16,932 bases of DNA, taken from positions 1 through 16,932 of the forward strand of contig JAKSDB010000186.1 of the NCBI GenBank assembly GCA_022360415.1, in the 5' to 3' direction. This DNA is from Chlorobiales bacterium. Its GTDB lineage: Bacteria; Bacteroidota; Chlorobiia; Chlorobiales; Chlorobiaceae. Positions 1 through 6,395 of the stretch are shown here, in pieces (position 1 is the stretch's first letter; the number at the start of each line of letters is the position of its first letter). The translations under genes were made by a program, and so were the position numbers. The notes below the pieces were generated by a model. The model was not told the DNA's origin and did no database searches. It worked only from the letters and a program-made list of their open reading frames with translations.

Positions 1-117
1 TAACTCCGGCTTAAAATGAAACAAGTCGGCGAAGCATCTCACCGACTCTCGTCATTCCAGCTTTCCTGTTTCTTAACGTAGTTTTTAATCGTTGTACAAA
101 ACCCAAGACATGTTTGT

Positions 118-525
118 ATGAATCCAATAATAGCCAGTGAGATGAACGAGCTTGCCGGGCAGCTCGGCATAGCAACCTTGCTGTTTTTCTCGCTTCTGAT
201 CGTGTCGGTAGTCCTGCTTGTTTATATCCGTTCCCAGGCCAGGCAGACAGAGGAATACATTCGCTTACAAGCATATGAAGCCGAGCAGCAAAAGGAAAAA
301 GACAAGCAGATATATATGGGGATTATCGAAACTATCAGGCAGGACCGTGAGAAAGACCAGTCGATTCTGATGAATACGCTTGAAGACAACCGCCAGCAAA
401 TCAACATGCTCCGCACTGTTGTTGAAAGGATGAGAACTCATGAACAGGCCATTCAGGCCCTGCTCAACAAAACCAGCCAGATTCTTGAAAACAGGTGTGC
501 CAACCATTTAACCCGTAAGCCATGA
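118..525 (+). CDS. Small membrane-anchored coiled-coil protein (phage, unknown function)
   Basis: A 135-residue protein with one hydrophobic segment at about residues 17-37, followed by a highly charged, Gln/Glu/Lys/Arg-rich stretch to about residue 120 that reads as a long helix or coiled coil. The architecture (one N-terminal membrane segment plus coiled coil) resembles inner-membrane spanins and the small DUF2730-type proteins of Mu-like phages, but I see no diagnostic motif and assign neither. No clear Shine-Dalgarno sequence precedes the ATG at 118; an in-frame ATG at 142 would remove eight residues and keep the membrane segment. Its stop overlaps the next start as ATGA, so it is the first visible gene of a plus-strand operon of four genes ending in the Mor-like activator. 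Confidence 0.7.
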   Translation: MNPIIASEMNELAGQLGIATLLFFSLLIVSVVLLVYIRSQARQTEEYIRLQAYEAEQQKEKDKQIYMGIIETIRQDREKDQSILMNTLEDNRQQINMLRTVVERMRTHEQAIQALLNKTSQILENRCANHLTRKP

Positions 526-794
526 GCCTTAAAGAACTAAGACTCAAACGGACAAAGCAGCTTTCCAAACTCGAGACGATGGGCAAGTCTCTCGAAGGCA
601 GCGTCGACAAGAACCTGATTATTATTCTCAGCAAAGCTGACCCGACGTGTACGGCTTCGGAACTCGATACACAAACCATTCTCACTGCGGCACAAAACAT
701 GCATGAAAATACCGTTACTTTGAAAGCACTGAGTGTAACTATACAACGGTTACAAGAAGAAGTGTCCGGTTATAAAAGAAAAAAAGATCCTTGA
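522..794 (+). CDS. Small hydrophilic phage protein, unknown function
   Basis: A 90-residue, Lys-rich protein predicted to be mostly helical, without a membrane segment or recognisable motif. The ATG at 522 overlaps the preceding stop as ATGA, and its own stop overlaps the next gene's TTG as TTGA, which supports translational coupling and the reality of the frame. In Mu-like phages, small proteins next to a spanin-like gene often belong to the lysis or pre-terminase region, but nothing in this sequence fixes a role. Location in the cell is presumably cytoplasmic. Confidence 0.6.
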   Translation: MSLKELRLKRTKQLSKLETMGKSLEGSVDKNLIIILSKADPTCTASELDTQTILTAAQNMHENTVTLKALSVTIQRLQEEVSGYKRKKDP

Positions 795-979
795 CCCAAA
801 AACAGCGGTATCTCTATACAGAAATCGGGGGTATCCTTGAAGTAAAACAAACCGCTGCGAACCTCTTCAGTACCATGGTAAAGACCCTTAACGACCCGAA
901 AATTCTGCGTAAAACCAGCAACAACCTGGCTATTCAGAGATTGGGCAAGGAAGAGATCAAAGACATCATATTTGATTGA
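791..979 (+). CDS. Short phage protein of unknown function (TTG start)
   Basis: A 62-residue frame beginning with TTG that overlaps the preceding stop by four bases (TTGA) and overlaps the following gene by eight bases. The product is basic and helical in character, with an amphipathic stretch in its second half. I recognise no family. Support comes only from the gapless overlapping arrangement within the operon; the ribosome binding site is poor (an A-rich AAAGA upstream). An in-frame ATG exists at about codon 29, which would leave a 34-residue peptide. It could also be a decayed or frameshifted N-terminal part of the neighbouring Mor-like gene, although that protein looks complete without it. 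Confidence 0.45.
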   Translation: MTQKQRYLYTEIGGILEVKQTAANLFSTMVKTLNDPKILRKTSNNLAIQRLGKEEIKDIIFD

Positions 980-1304
980 ATCAGGGAAAAATTGTAAACT
1001 TTTTCTTAGAGAACACTGCAACCAGCCAGTAATAACAGTGTACCACCACAATAATGACCTCCTCAATTACATCGCAACTGAGTTCGGTGTAGAAGCGGCT
1101 ACGTCTATCCAGGAAACTTTCGGGGGAGAATCTTTTTATATCCCCAAAAGAGTCGTCAAAGACGAGAAGCAGGCTTATATCGAAAAGCATTTCGGCAAAA
1201 AATCAACCCGTGAAATCGCAAGGGCAACGGGTCTTTCTGTTCGTCAGGTTCAACGCCGTCTGAACTGGCGAATCAGCAAAAACCAGCAACAGCTCTTCAG
1301 CTGA
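972..1304 (+). CDS. Mor/C-family late transcription activator of a Mu-like phage
   Basis: A 110-residue protein with the hallmarks of the Mor/C family. Residues 51-59 read GGESFYIPK, matching the conserved Gly-Gly-x-x-x-Tyr-Ile-Pro turn of Mor, and a C-terminal helix-turn-helix follows at about residues 78-98 (STREIARATGLSVRQVQRRL). In phage Mu, Mor binds as a dimer to the middle promoter and recruits RNA polymerase to start the lytic cascade. The start is a TTG inside the TTGATTGA overlap with the previous gene; a GTG at codon 23 is an alternative but would remove part of the dimerisation region. The length is close to Mu Mor (129). It is the last gene of the plus-strand operon and faces gemA tail to tail, 55 bp apart. 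In Mu, the gene instead follows the early operon in the same direction. Confidence 0.85.
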   Translation: MIESGKNCKLFLREHCNQPVITVYHHNNDLLNYIATEFGVEAATSIQETFGGESFYIPKRVVKDEKQAYIEKHFGKKSTREIARATGLSVRQVQRRLNWRISKNQQQLFS

Positions 1305-1359
1305 TCAGAAACACAAAACTTTGAAAATCCGAGACCGCAAATCTGTTTTGATCTTGCGA

Positions 1360-1866
1360 TTACCCGGTTTTCTTACTATCCTTTTCCTGCATAATCTGCA
1401 AAACAGCTGCTATTTTTCCGACCTCTTCTTTTTTTACCCAGAGGATGTCCCCGATACGGAACCTTTTCTGCAAAAATGCCCTGAACGATGCCATCGCTCT
1501 TTCCCACGTTTGCTGTCTTGTCACCCGTATCCATAATCCTTCCAGGTACCGTAACTGTCTCGGAGTTGCAAAGCGAGCATCTCTTTGAACAAGCTCTTCG
1601 TAGCGCGTTTCCAGGTTTCTTGGTGCGGATGCCCAGAACATCTCATCCTTTTCGGCTATATCTCGGGAACGCATCAGTTTATCCAGTGCTGCTATTGCCT
1701 CCATTGCCTGTTCACGGTTCATCTGCGTGCATGACTCAACCCCCCAACCTGACAGAAAGCCTTGATACTCAACATCAGTCATCCCCAGTTTCTTCTGTCT
1801 GATCTTGATATTCTTTCGCTGTTCTTTCGTGCTTTTCATTCCAACCACATTTTTGCTGTACTTCAA
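1360..1866 (-). CDS. gemA: GemA/gp16-family phage early protein (DUF1018)
   Basis: A 168-residue protein of the Mu gp16/GemA family. The N-terminal part has the family pattern of a short helix bundle (IRQKKLGMTDVEYQGFL at about residues 22-38). The C-terminal part begins ATPRQLRYLEGLW at about residues 100-112, a strongly conserved block. GemA of Mu has been linked to modulation of host gene expression and DNA supercoiling, but the exact activity is not settled. The TTG start at 1866 is preceded by AAAAGG seven bases upstream, a better site than that of the internal ATG at 1839, which would remove nine residues. It is the last gene of the early operon, about 96 bp downstream of the MuB-like gene. 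Confidence 0.85.
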   Translation of the reverse strand: MKYSKNVVGMKSTKEQRKNIKIRQKKLGMTDVEYQGFLSGWGVESCTQMNREQAMEAIAALDKLMRSRDIAEKDEMFWASAPRNLETRYEELVQRDARFATPRQLRYLEGLWIRVTRQQTWERAMASFRAFLQKRFRIGDILWVKKEEVGKIAAVLQIMQEKDSKKTG

Positions 1867-1962
1867 ACAACAACCTTTTACACTGTTGTCTGATCCTCCT
1901 GTTTTAAGTATAGTATCACAAACCTTCAGTCTGATCGAGCATCCATCTCATGCATCAGGCGC

Positions 1963-2946
1963 TCAGAAAATCTTTACCACATCGGCTGTTTTAACAATAA
2001 GCCTCTCATCAAGCTCAAAGCCTTCCTCCACCATCTGCACCAGCTTGAACACTAGAGTCTCAAGGAATCGCGCCGACCCTTCACATGCTCGCAGAAGTAC
2101 TTTTTCAAGGCCGTTTTGCAAAAGCATTTCAGTTTCCGCAAGCATTTTCACATCTGCTAATCCAAGATCTTTCACCTTGATTCTCAGCTTGAACCGGTCA
2201 ACCAGATATTCATGAGATGGTCTTGACTTGACAAGGGTATCGTAAAATGCTTCCTGCCCGATAAACAAAAGTCCTGCATTAGCCCAATCATTTATCTGAC
2301 GAACTGTATCCAGCAGATCAAGACCGATATTTTCCGCCTCATCAAAAATCACAAGACTTTTCCGTCGCTTGAGTTTTCCACATACTTTCACAAGCATCTC
2401 ATAGGCACTCTTCTCTTCGACAGACACCTGCTTCGCTATCGCCTGCATGAGATGTTTCCGGGTCATGAACTTCGAAGTGCGAACATACACAACATTCGAC
2501 ACCGATGCCCCGTACATTTCAGCCGCCGTCGTCTTTCCCCGCCCGCCCTTACCAGTCAGGAGACCTATTAATCCCTGAAACTGGCAGATTTTAGCAGCGC
2601 TAAACATTGCCTCAACAACTGATGTTTTAACCCGGCGAAACTTCTTGCCCTCACGGTTTCCCGACATAAACCGTCTTTCAAGGATCCGCTCCAGAGCGGA
2701 ACGCAGTGCCACTTCGAAGGCAAAATCTTTTACCGAATACTTCTTGTTCATCCAGGCAGATAGCGCAGAATCCCTGTAGCCCGACTCTTCTGCAATAAAC
2801 CTTCGTGTTATTCCTTCCTGCGAAATATCTCTGACCAGTTCTCGAAGCTCATCCGCAGTCATTTGAGATACAACCTCAGCTCCCGGCAAAGCTTTTTGTT
2901 CTCTTTTTTCCATTGTGAGTAGATTATATGGTGAAAACCAAACCAT
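1963..2946 (-). CDS. MuB-type transposition target-selection ATPase
   Basis: A 327-residue AAA ATPase (Mu B is 312). Order of features: a helix-turn-helix region at about residues 45-70 as in the MuB N-terminal domain, Walker A GKGGRGKT at 132-139, Walker B LVIFDEAE at 198-205, then a sensor-type GLLFIGQEAF at 225-234 and a helical C-terminal domain. In Mu, MuB forms ATP-dependent filaments on DNA, delivers target DNA to the MuA transpososome, stimulates strand transfer and gives target immunity. The ATG at 2946 has an in-frame stop just upstream and no clear ribosome binding site; the ATG at 2913 (Met12) is an equal alternative and keeps all domains. It follows the transposase gene with about 200 bp between them, most of which is filled by a small ORF. 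Confidence 0.92.
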   Translation of the reverse strand: MVWFSPYNLLTMEKREQKALPGAEVVSQMTADELRELVRDISQEGITRRFIAEESGYRDSALSAWMNKKYSVKDFAFEVALRSALERILERRFMSGNREGKKFRRVKTSVVEAMFSAAKICQFQGLIGLLTGKGGRGKTTAAEMYGASVSNVVYVRTSKFMTRKHLMQAIAKQVSVEEKSAYEMLVKVCGKLKRRKSLVIFDEAENIGLDLLDTVRQINDWANAGLLFIGQEAFYDTLVKSRPSHEYLVDRFKLRIKVKDLGLADVKMLAETEMLLQNGLEKVLLRACEGSARFLETLVFKLVQMVEEGFELDERLIVKTADVVKIF

Positions 2947-2982
2947 CCAGCATTGTCAACCGTCGATATTTTCAAATACTCC

Positions 2983-3093
2983 TCACTTTTCAAAAGACCT
3001 GTACCTTTTAGCCTTTTTCTCCCAGGGAAACAACCAGTCTGATTGCCTCTCTCGCTCGAACCAACGCAAAAAAAAGTGCCTGATGCTTCTCAT
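2983..3093 (-). CDS. 36-residue basic, Trp-rich small protein between transposase and ATPase genes
   Basis: A short frame filling the gap between the MuA-like and MuB-like genes: ATG at 3093, stop TGA at 2983. The start is preceded by AGGAGAAAGG (AGGAG nine bases upstream of the ATG), the best ribosome binding site in the early operon. The product is rich in Arg and Lys, with three Trp and several Phe residues, and ends in the charged, aromatic stretch KAKRYRSFEK. No family is recognised. Its position suggests a small early phage protein, or a leader peptide whose translation couples to the ATPase gene 37 bp downstream. The strength of the site and its fit to the gap are the only evidence. 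Confidence 0.5.
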   Translation of the reverse strand: MRSIRHFFLRWFERERQSDWLFPWEKKAKRYRSFEK

Positions 3094-3143
3094 GAATCCT
3101 TTCTCCTGTTTAGGGTAATGTCTATTCTCTCTTTATCATGTTA

Positions 3144-5318
3144 TTACATATCCCATTCATCGCTTTCCGGAATGCTTTGAGCCTCCGATCTGATCATCCT
3201 CTCGTTCAAATCATCCAGCTCCTTCATATTCGGAGCATCTCCGTCAGTCCCTGTATTCCTGGATTGCAACCGCACCGTTTCTTTCACACTGCCATTCCTG
3301 AAAATCCGCAGTCCTTTTTGCTCGGAAAGACGCATCTTAAAAACCTCCAAACCATTCAAGCCTGCCAAAGGTATATCAGCCGCATGCTTTACCAGCTTAC
3401 GTTCATCGTTAACCGAAGCCCACGCCTCACTTAGTGTCTGCTGTTCTTCTGCTGTCTTTGCAAGAGATCGCACGCGGAAGAAATCCAGGTAACCCACCCC
3501 CAAAAACTCGTGTGTATCGTCACTAAAGAAATACGCTTTCTCCGGCTGTGTCAAGTCGCGCCTGGGATACACAGCTTCCTTCCTGCCTTTCCATACAGAC
3601 ATCCATGTTCCCCAGTACAAGGCTTTATACCCTATCCGTTTAGACACCTCTACGTCTTCGTATCCATTGCGCCCAATTTTCCGCGCATTTCCTGTTCGCC
3701 CCATCAATGAAATCAGCACTTCCTGATCAAGCATCGGTCGTTCCTGGTAAAATCTTGAAAAAGCCTCATCAGGAGTCAGCCCTTGCAGTTTGCTGCGTTT
3801 ATCTGCTTTCTTGCTGTTCAGGTAATCGATAAAAAGGTCAAGCATCATGATAAAATCTTCATAACCCAACACGCATCCCCTTTTGATAATCCGCTTCAGT
3901 TCAGTTGTTCTCGCATGAGTATTCGTACCTGTATATCCATCACACAAAATCCTCTCGAACCCTTCGTGCAGCTTTAAGAACCACCTTTCTATCCTTTTTG
4001 CTTTTGCATTAAAAGGTGTAGCAAAAATAACCCTTGCCACCCCTGTCTGCCCAAGCACCGATCTCATCCATGTTTCATCATGCTTGATACGCACCTTACG
4101 TGATCGCCCGCTGAAATCTTTCGACCGGTAATCCTTGCCGTTGTCGAGGTACACAATACCGGGCACACCAAACCGGGCTACGGCACCAAGATAAACGTCA
4201 ATGATATCCTGTGAATTTGGTGTTGAGGTTTTAAGAACATAATAAAGCAGTTTCCACGACCTCATATCCAGCACCCCCGATATCCAGAACCTTACAAGGC
4301 GCTCATTCCCCGGCGCTTTCACCATGATATCAAGCTGAGCGTGATCGAAAACCCATGCGTAACCAGCAGGACAATCGCTATCATCACGATCCAGATAATG
4401 ACCGTATTTCCTCTCGAAAGCGGCCAAGCCATGACGTGCTCTGTATGCTGCTGCTTTGCCGGATACTCCGTACTCCAGCTCCAGGTCGCTGTACAACCTT
4501 TTCAGAAACGCCGAGGGAGAAGGAAGTTTATCTTCAGCTGGAAAGCCGGCACGAACAGCAACCTCTGCGGCCAAATCCCAACAACCACGAATTGATGGAG
4601 CTGAAGGCTGTAGATATGTTTTTCGGAATGTTCCAAACACTACACTGTCAAGCTCTTGCTTTCTTAACTCTCCAAAGGACCAATGCTTTCCCCGGTTATT
4701 ACCGTATCCGCCGAAAAAAGCTTCCACCCCTTTTTCTCTCAACTCCTTTGCAAGCTTGTATACCGCTTTCAAACCAACAGGATACACTGCATGCTCCCTG
4801 TTCCAGTGTATAATGAGCTCTTTGAGTTCACTTAACCGAGGGAGCTTCAAATCCTCGAAAAAACCAACCGACTGAAAAAAAGGATAGTATTTATCGTATT
4901 TTCGACGATTATAATCAGGCGCCTGCAAGTACAGTTCGGGCAACTCCGTTAAGTCCAGTGATGAAGAGGATAGCTCAGGAATATTATGATCAAATGCGCT
5001 CAACTGTTTCTTTCTCCAGTTCATTTGTCCCTTTTTGGGCAAAGAAGAAAGAAGTATTCTATATTGTCTGCCACCGTTTCCGTTAACCATTTCGGTGACG
5101 TATTTTCCATTTTTGCAATTCTTTTTAACCGCCCTGTCAGTAATCCCTATAAGGTTCCCGGCTTCTTTAACTGTAAGCCATATATCCCGGATTACTAATT
5201 CATTTTTTCCAAATCCGTTAGAACCGGCAGGAACCTTGTTCGAGCGGTTCCTGCCGTGGTTCCCGGCTTCGACACACAAGGCAGGAACTTCTGAATGGGG
5301 TTTTTCAAAAAAAATCAT
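3144..5318 (-). CDS. MuA-type DDE transposase
   Basis: A 724-residue transposase (Mu A is 663). Residues 1-42 are a Gly/Asn-rich extension with no clear fold. Residues 46-95 are a winged-helix end- or enhancer-binding domain (WLTVKEAGNLIGIT at 47-60). Helical end-binding domains follow, and then the RNase H-like core. The catalytic triad fits D325 (WVFDHAQLD), D392 (VYLDNGKDY) and E444 (KRIERWF), with the usual 66- and 51-residue spacing. A beta-barrel and a charged C-terminal tail complete it. In Mu, the tetramer nicks the phage ends and joins them to target DNA for both integration and replicative transposition. The ATG at 5318 overlaps the preceding stop as ATGA, suggesting coupling; no better internal start precedes the DNA-binding domain. 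Confidence 0.95.
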   Translation of the reverse strand: MIFFEKPHSEVPALCVEAGNHGRNRSNKVPAGSNGFGKNELVIRDIWLTVKEAGNLIGITDRAVKKNCKNGKYVTEMVNGNGGRQYRILLSSLPKKGQMNWRKKQLSAFDHNIPELSSSSLDLTELPELYLQAPDYNRRKYDKYYPFFQSVGFFEDLKLPRLSELKELIIHWNREHAVYPVGLKAVYKLAKELREKGVEAFFGGYGNNRGKHWSFGELRKQELDSVVFGTFRKTYLQPSAPSIRGCWDLAAEVAVRAGFPAEDKLPSPSAFLKRLYSDLELEYGVSGKAAAYRARHGLAAFERKYGHYLDRDDSDCPAGYAWVFDHAQLDIMVKAPGNERLVRFWISGVLDMRSWKLLYYVLKTSTPNSQDIIDVYLGAVARFGVPGIVYLDNGKDYRSKDFSGRSRKVRIKHDETWMRSVLGQTGVARVIFATPFNAKAKRIERWFLKLHEGFERILCDGYTGTNTHARTTELKRIIKRGCVLGYEDFIMMLDLFIDYLNSKKADKRSKLQGLTPDEAFSRFYQERPMLDQEVLISLMGRTGNARKIGRNGYEDVEVSKRIGYKALYWGTWMSVWKGRKEAVYPRRDLTQPEKAYFFSDDTHEFLGVGYLDFFRVRSLAKTAEEQQTLSEAWASVNDERKLVKHAADIPLAGLNGLEVFKMRLSEQKGLRIFRNGSVKETVRLQSRNTGTDGDAPNMKELDDLNERMIRSEAQSIPESDEWDM

Positions 5319-5560
5319 ACAATCTGACGGATTAAACGCTTGAATTTCCTGACCTCTCTTCTCCGTTCCTGCAGTTTGCGGTTGAAAAGTGCAGCCAGTT
5401 CCGGACTTGGCGATTTTCGCTTGAACAATGCCTTGTGAACAATGCTTACATCGACTCCCGTTTCGTCAGATATCTCTTTCAGTATTCCCCTGTAAGGATA
5501 GCTTCGCAGATCGATCCCCTTCATACCAATGGATTTTTTTATCTTGGATTTATCTTGCAC
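5315..5560 (-). CDS. Small helix-turn-helix protein in the Ner position
   Basis: An 81-residue basic protein. Residues about 25-48 (ILKEISDETGVDVSIVHKAL) form a plausible helix-turn-helix and the C-terminus is Arg/Lys-rich. As first gene of the early operon, directly opposite the repressor, it occupies the place of Mu ner, whose product shuts down early and repressor transcription; sequence similarity to Ner is not evident to me, so the role is inferred from position. The GTG start at 5560 lies about 15 nt after the predicted transcription start and has no Shine-Dalgarno sequence. ATG at codon 13 is an alternative that keeps the HTH. The stop overlaps the transposase ATG as ATGA. Confidence 0.7.
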   Translation of the reverse strand: MQDKSKIKKSIGMKGIDLRSYPYRGILKEISDETGVDVSIVHKALFKRKSPSPELAALFNRKLQERRREVRKFKRLIRQIV

Positions 5561-5568
5561 ATCACAAA

Positions 5569-5587
5569 TATAATCAAAATGATTATA
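5569..5587. promoter_or_regulatory. 19-bp palindromic operator with two overlapping divergent -10 elements
   Basis: The 38-bp gap between the repressor gene and the early operon contains the perfect inverted repeat TATAATCAAAATGATTATA (8-bp arms, 3-bp centre). Its left end is TATAAT on the plus strand and its right end is TATAAT on the minus strand, so each arm can serve as a -10 box for one of the two divergent genes. The expected transcription starts lie about 15-20 nt from the respective GTG codons. No good -35 box is visible on either side, which fits activator-dependent or atypical promoters. A dimer of the repressor, or of the Ner-position protein, bound here would cover both -10 boxes at once. 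Confidence 0.65.
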
Positions 5588-5598
5588 ATAACAAGAAG

Positions 5599-6150
5599 GT
5601 GAAAATCGAATCGATTAAAAAAAACAAGGAAATGGCTGCTCGGCTTGCTACTTTTATAAAAGAAAAAGGATGGTCGAAGGCTTATTTCGCAAGAACTGTT
5701 GGGATTTATCCCCAGAATGTAAACAGATATTTGAAAGGAATTTCAGACCCACGAAAAATAATAATCAATCTGATTCCTTATGGTCTAAATCCTGAATGGA
5801 TAAGAACAGGGGAAGGAGAGATGCTTGCTGATAAAGAGGAATTAAAAAGCTATTCAAAAGCTATTGAACGAGTCCAAAAAGGAAACCAAAGCGGTTTGGC
5901 CCGAAAAGATTCCGGTTTATATGCAATGCCGCCTGAAAAAGGCATGGCCATGGCTCTCGGCTCCAAAATGTGTGTCGAAGGAATAAAGGAAGGGGATATG
6001 CTTTTACTTGACAGAGAAGCTGTACCAGAACCAGGGGATTTGGTCCTGAAAATTGAACAGGATGTTCCTGCTATCTCCCGCTACAGGGAAGGGCAAACCG
6101 ACATCGTTGCTGTAGTGATTCGCCTCATTCGAGATCTACGAAAAAAGTGA
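5599..6150 (+). CDS. CI-like phage repressor with degenerate LexA/S24-like C-terminal domain
   Basis: With the GTG at 5599 it is 183 residues; the ATG at 5632 would give 172. Neither has a well-spaced ribosome binding site. The N-terminal domain holds an HTH at about residues 25-46 (SKAYFARTVGIYPQNVNRYL) followed by a NPEWIRTGEG motif common in phage CI-type regulators. Residues 119-162 align without gaps to the E. coli LexA catalytic region, including G-I-x-x-G-D at 128-133, but the nucleophile position is Lys123 (GSKM instead of GMSM) and the general-base position is Ser160 (ISRY instead of VKRL). The strands that follow in LexA are shortened, and no Ala-Gly or Cys-Gly cleavage dipeptide is seen in the linker. 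Self-cleavage by the usual mechanism therefore seems unlikely. It should maintain lysogeny by repressing the early promoter. Confidence 0.85.
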   Translation: MKIESIKKNKEMAARLATFIKEKGWSKAYFARTVGIYPQNVNRYLKGISDPRKIIINLIPYGLNPEWIRTGEGEMLADKEELKSYSKAIERVQKGNQSGLARKDSGLYAMPPEKGMAMALGSKMCVEGIKEGDMLLLDREAVPEPGDLVLKIEQDVPAISRYREGQTDIVAVVIRLIRDLRKK

Positions 6151-6395
6151 AGACCTTTTTCTTTCCACAACTAACTACAAAAACACTTTGCAAACAGGCA
6201 AAAAAATGCTACTCTGGGAAATCATGTTTTTAGTCGCTCGAACATGACAAGCACTTAAAATAAAAACCGTTAAGATCATAAAGATCATAATTCTCAATTT
6301 CCATAGCCTACTGAGTGCTTATAGCTGTGTTTCCAGGTAAAGAAGTTGCGGGATAGTAGGTTACCTCAGTATGAATCTCTTGCTCTTTCCCTGAT
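6151..6395. other. Prophage-host junction region
   Basis: This 245-bp AT-rich stretch has no convincing gene. It must contain the left end of the phage genome and the 5' flank of asnB. Seen directly: an inverted repeat tcatgtt/aacatga at 6222-6228 and 6241-6247, a tandem 9-bp repeat aagatcata at 6272-6280 and 6281-6289, and a 7-bp inverted repeat aagcact/agtgctt at 6249-6255 and 6314-6320. The dinucleotide CA at 6248-6249 is the most natural phage terminus by the TG...CA rule, but other CA dinucleotides exist nearby. Transposase-binding sites of the Mu consensus were not recognised. Confidence 0.5.

Larger units (their letters stand above)
1..6249. mobile_element. Mu-like transposable prophage, early-region end (truncated at left window edge)
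   Basis: The block combines a CI-like repressor, a small HTH protein, a MuA-type DDE transposase, a MuB-type AAA ATPase, a GemA/gp16 protein and a Mor-family activator, a set known together from Mu-like phages. The repressor-proximal end is the left end of such genomes, so the phage reads from right to left here and continues beyond position 1. The boundary with host DNA is not proven. It must lie between the repressor stop at 6150 and the asnB start at 6396. I put it at 6249 only because the minus-strand sequence would then begin TGTCATG, the TG start expected of Mu-type ends. No target-site duplication can be checked because the other end is outside the window. Confidence 0.85.

Noticed and set aside
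24..47. Inverted repeat agtcgg/ccgact at the left edge as a terminator
   Set aside because: The stem is only 6 bp with a 12-nt loop and no proper T tract on either strand, and there is no upstream gene in the window to test it.
1336..1358. Hairpin cgcaa/ttgcg after gemA as a terminator for the convergent operons
   Set aside because: The stem is only 5 bp with a 13-nt loop and no run of T on either side.
1805..2215. 136-codon plus-strand open frame between gemA and the MuB-like gene
   Set aside because: Most of it is antisense to the C-terminus of the ATPase gene and its Ser-rich product reflects that. No ribosome binding site.
2923..2959. TTGACA and TATAAT on the minus strand before the MuB-like gene as a promoter
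   Set aside because: The two hexamers are 25 bp apart, too far for a sigma-70 promoter, and the -10 would fall inside the coding region from the first ATG.
5428..5598. Long start (ATG at 5428) for the repressor, giving 240 residues
   Set aside because: It would overlap the divergent Ner-position gene and run across the palindromic promoter. The added residues resemble no repressor domain.
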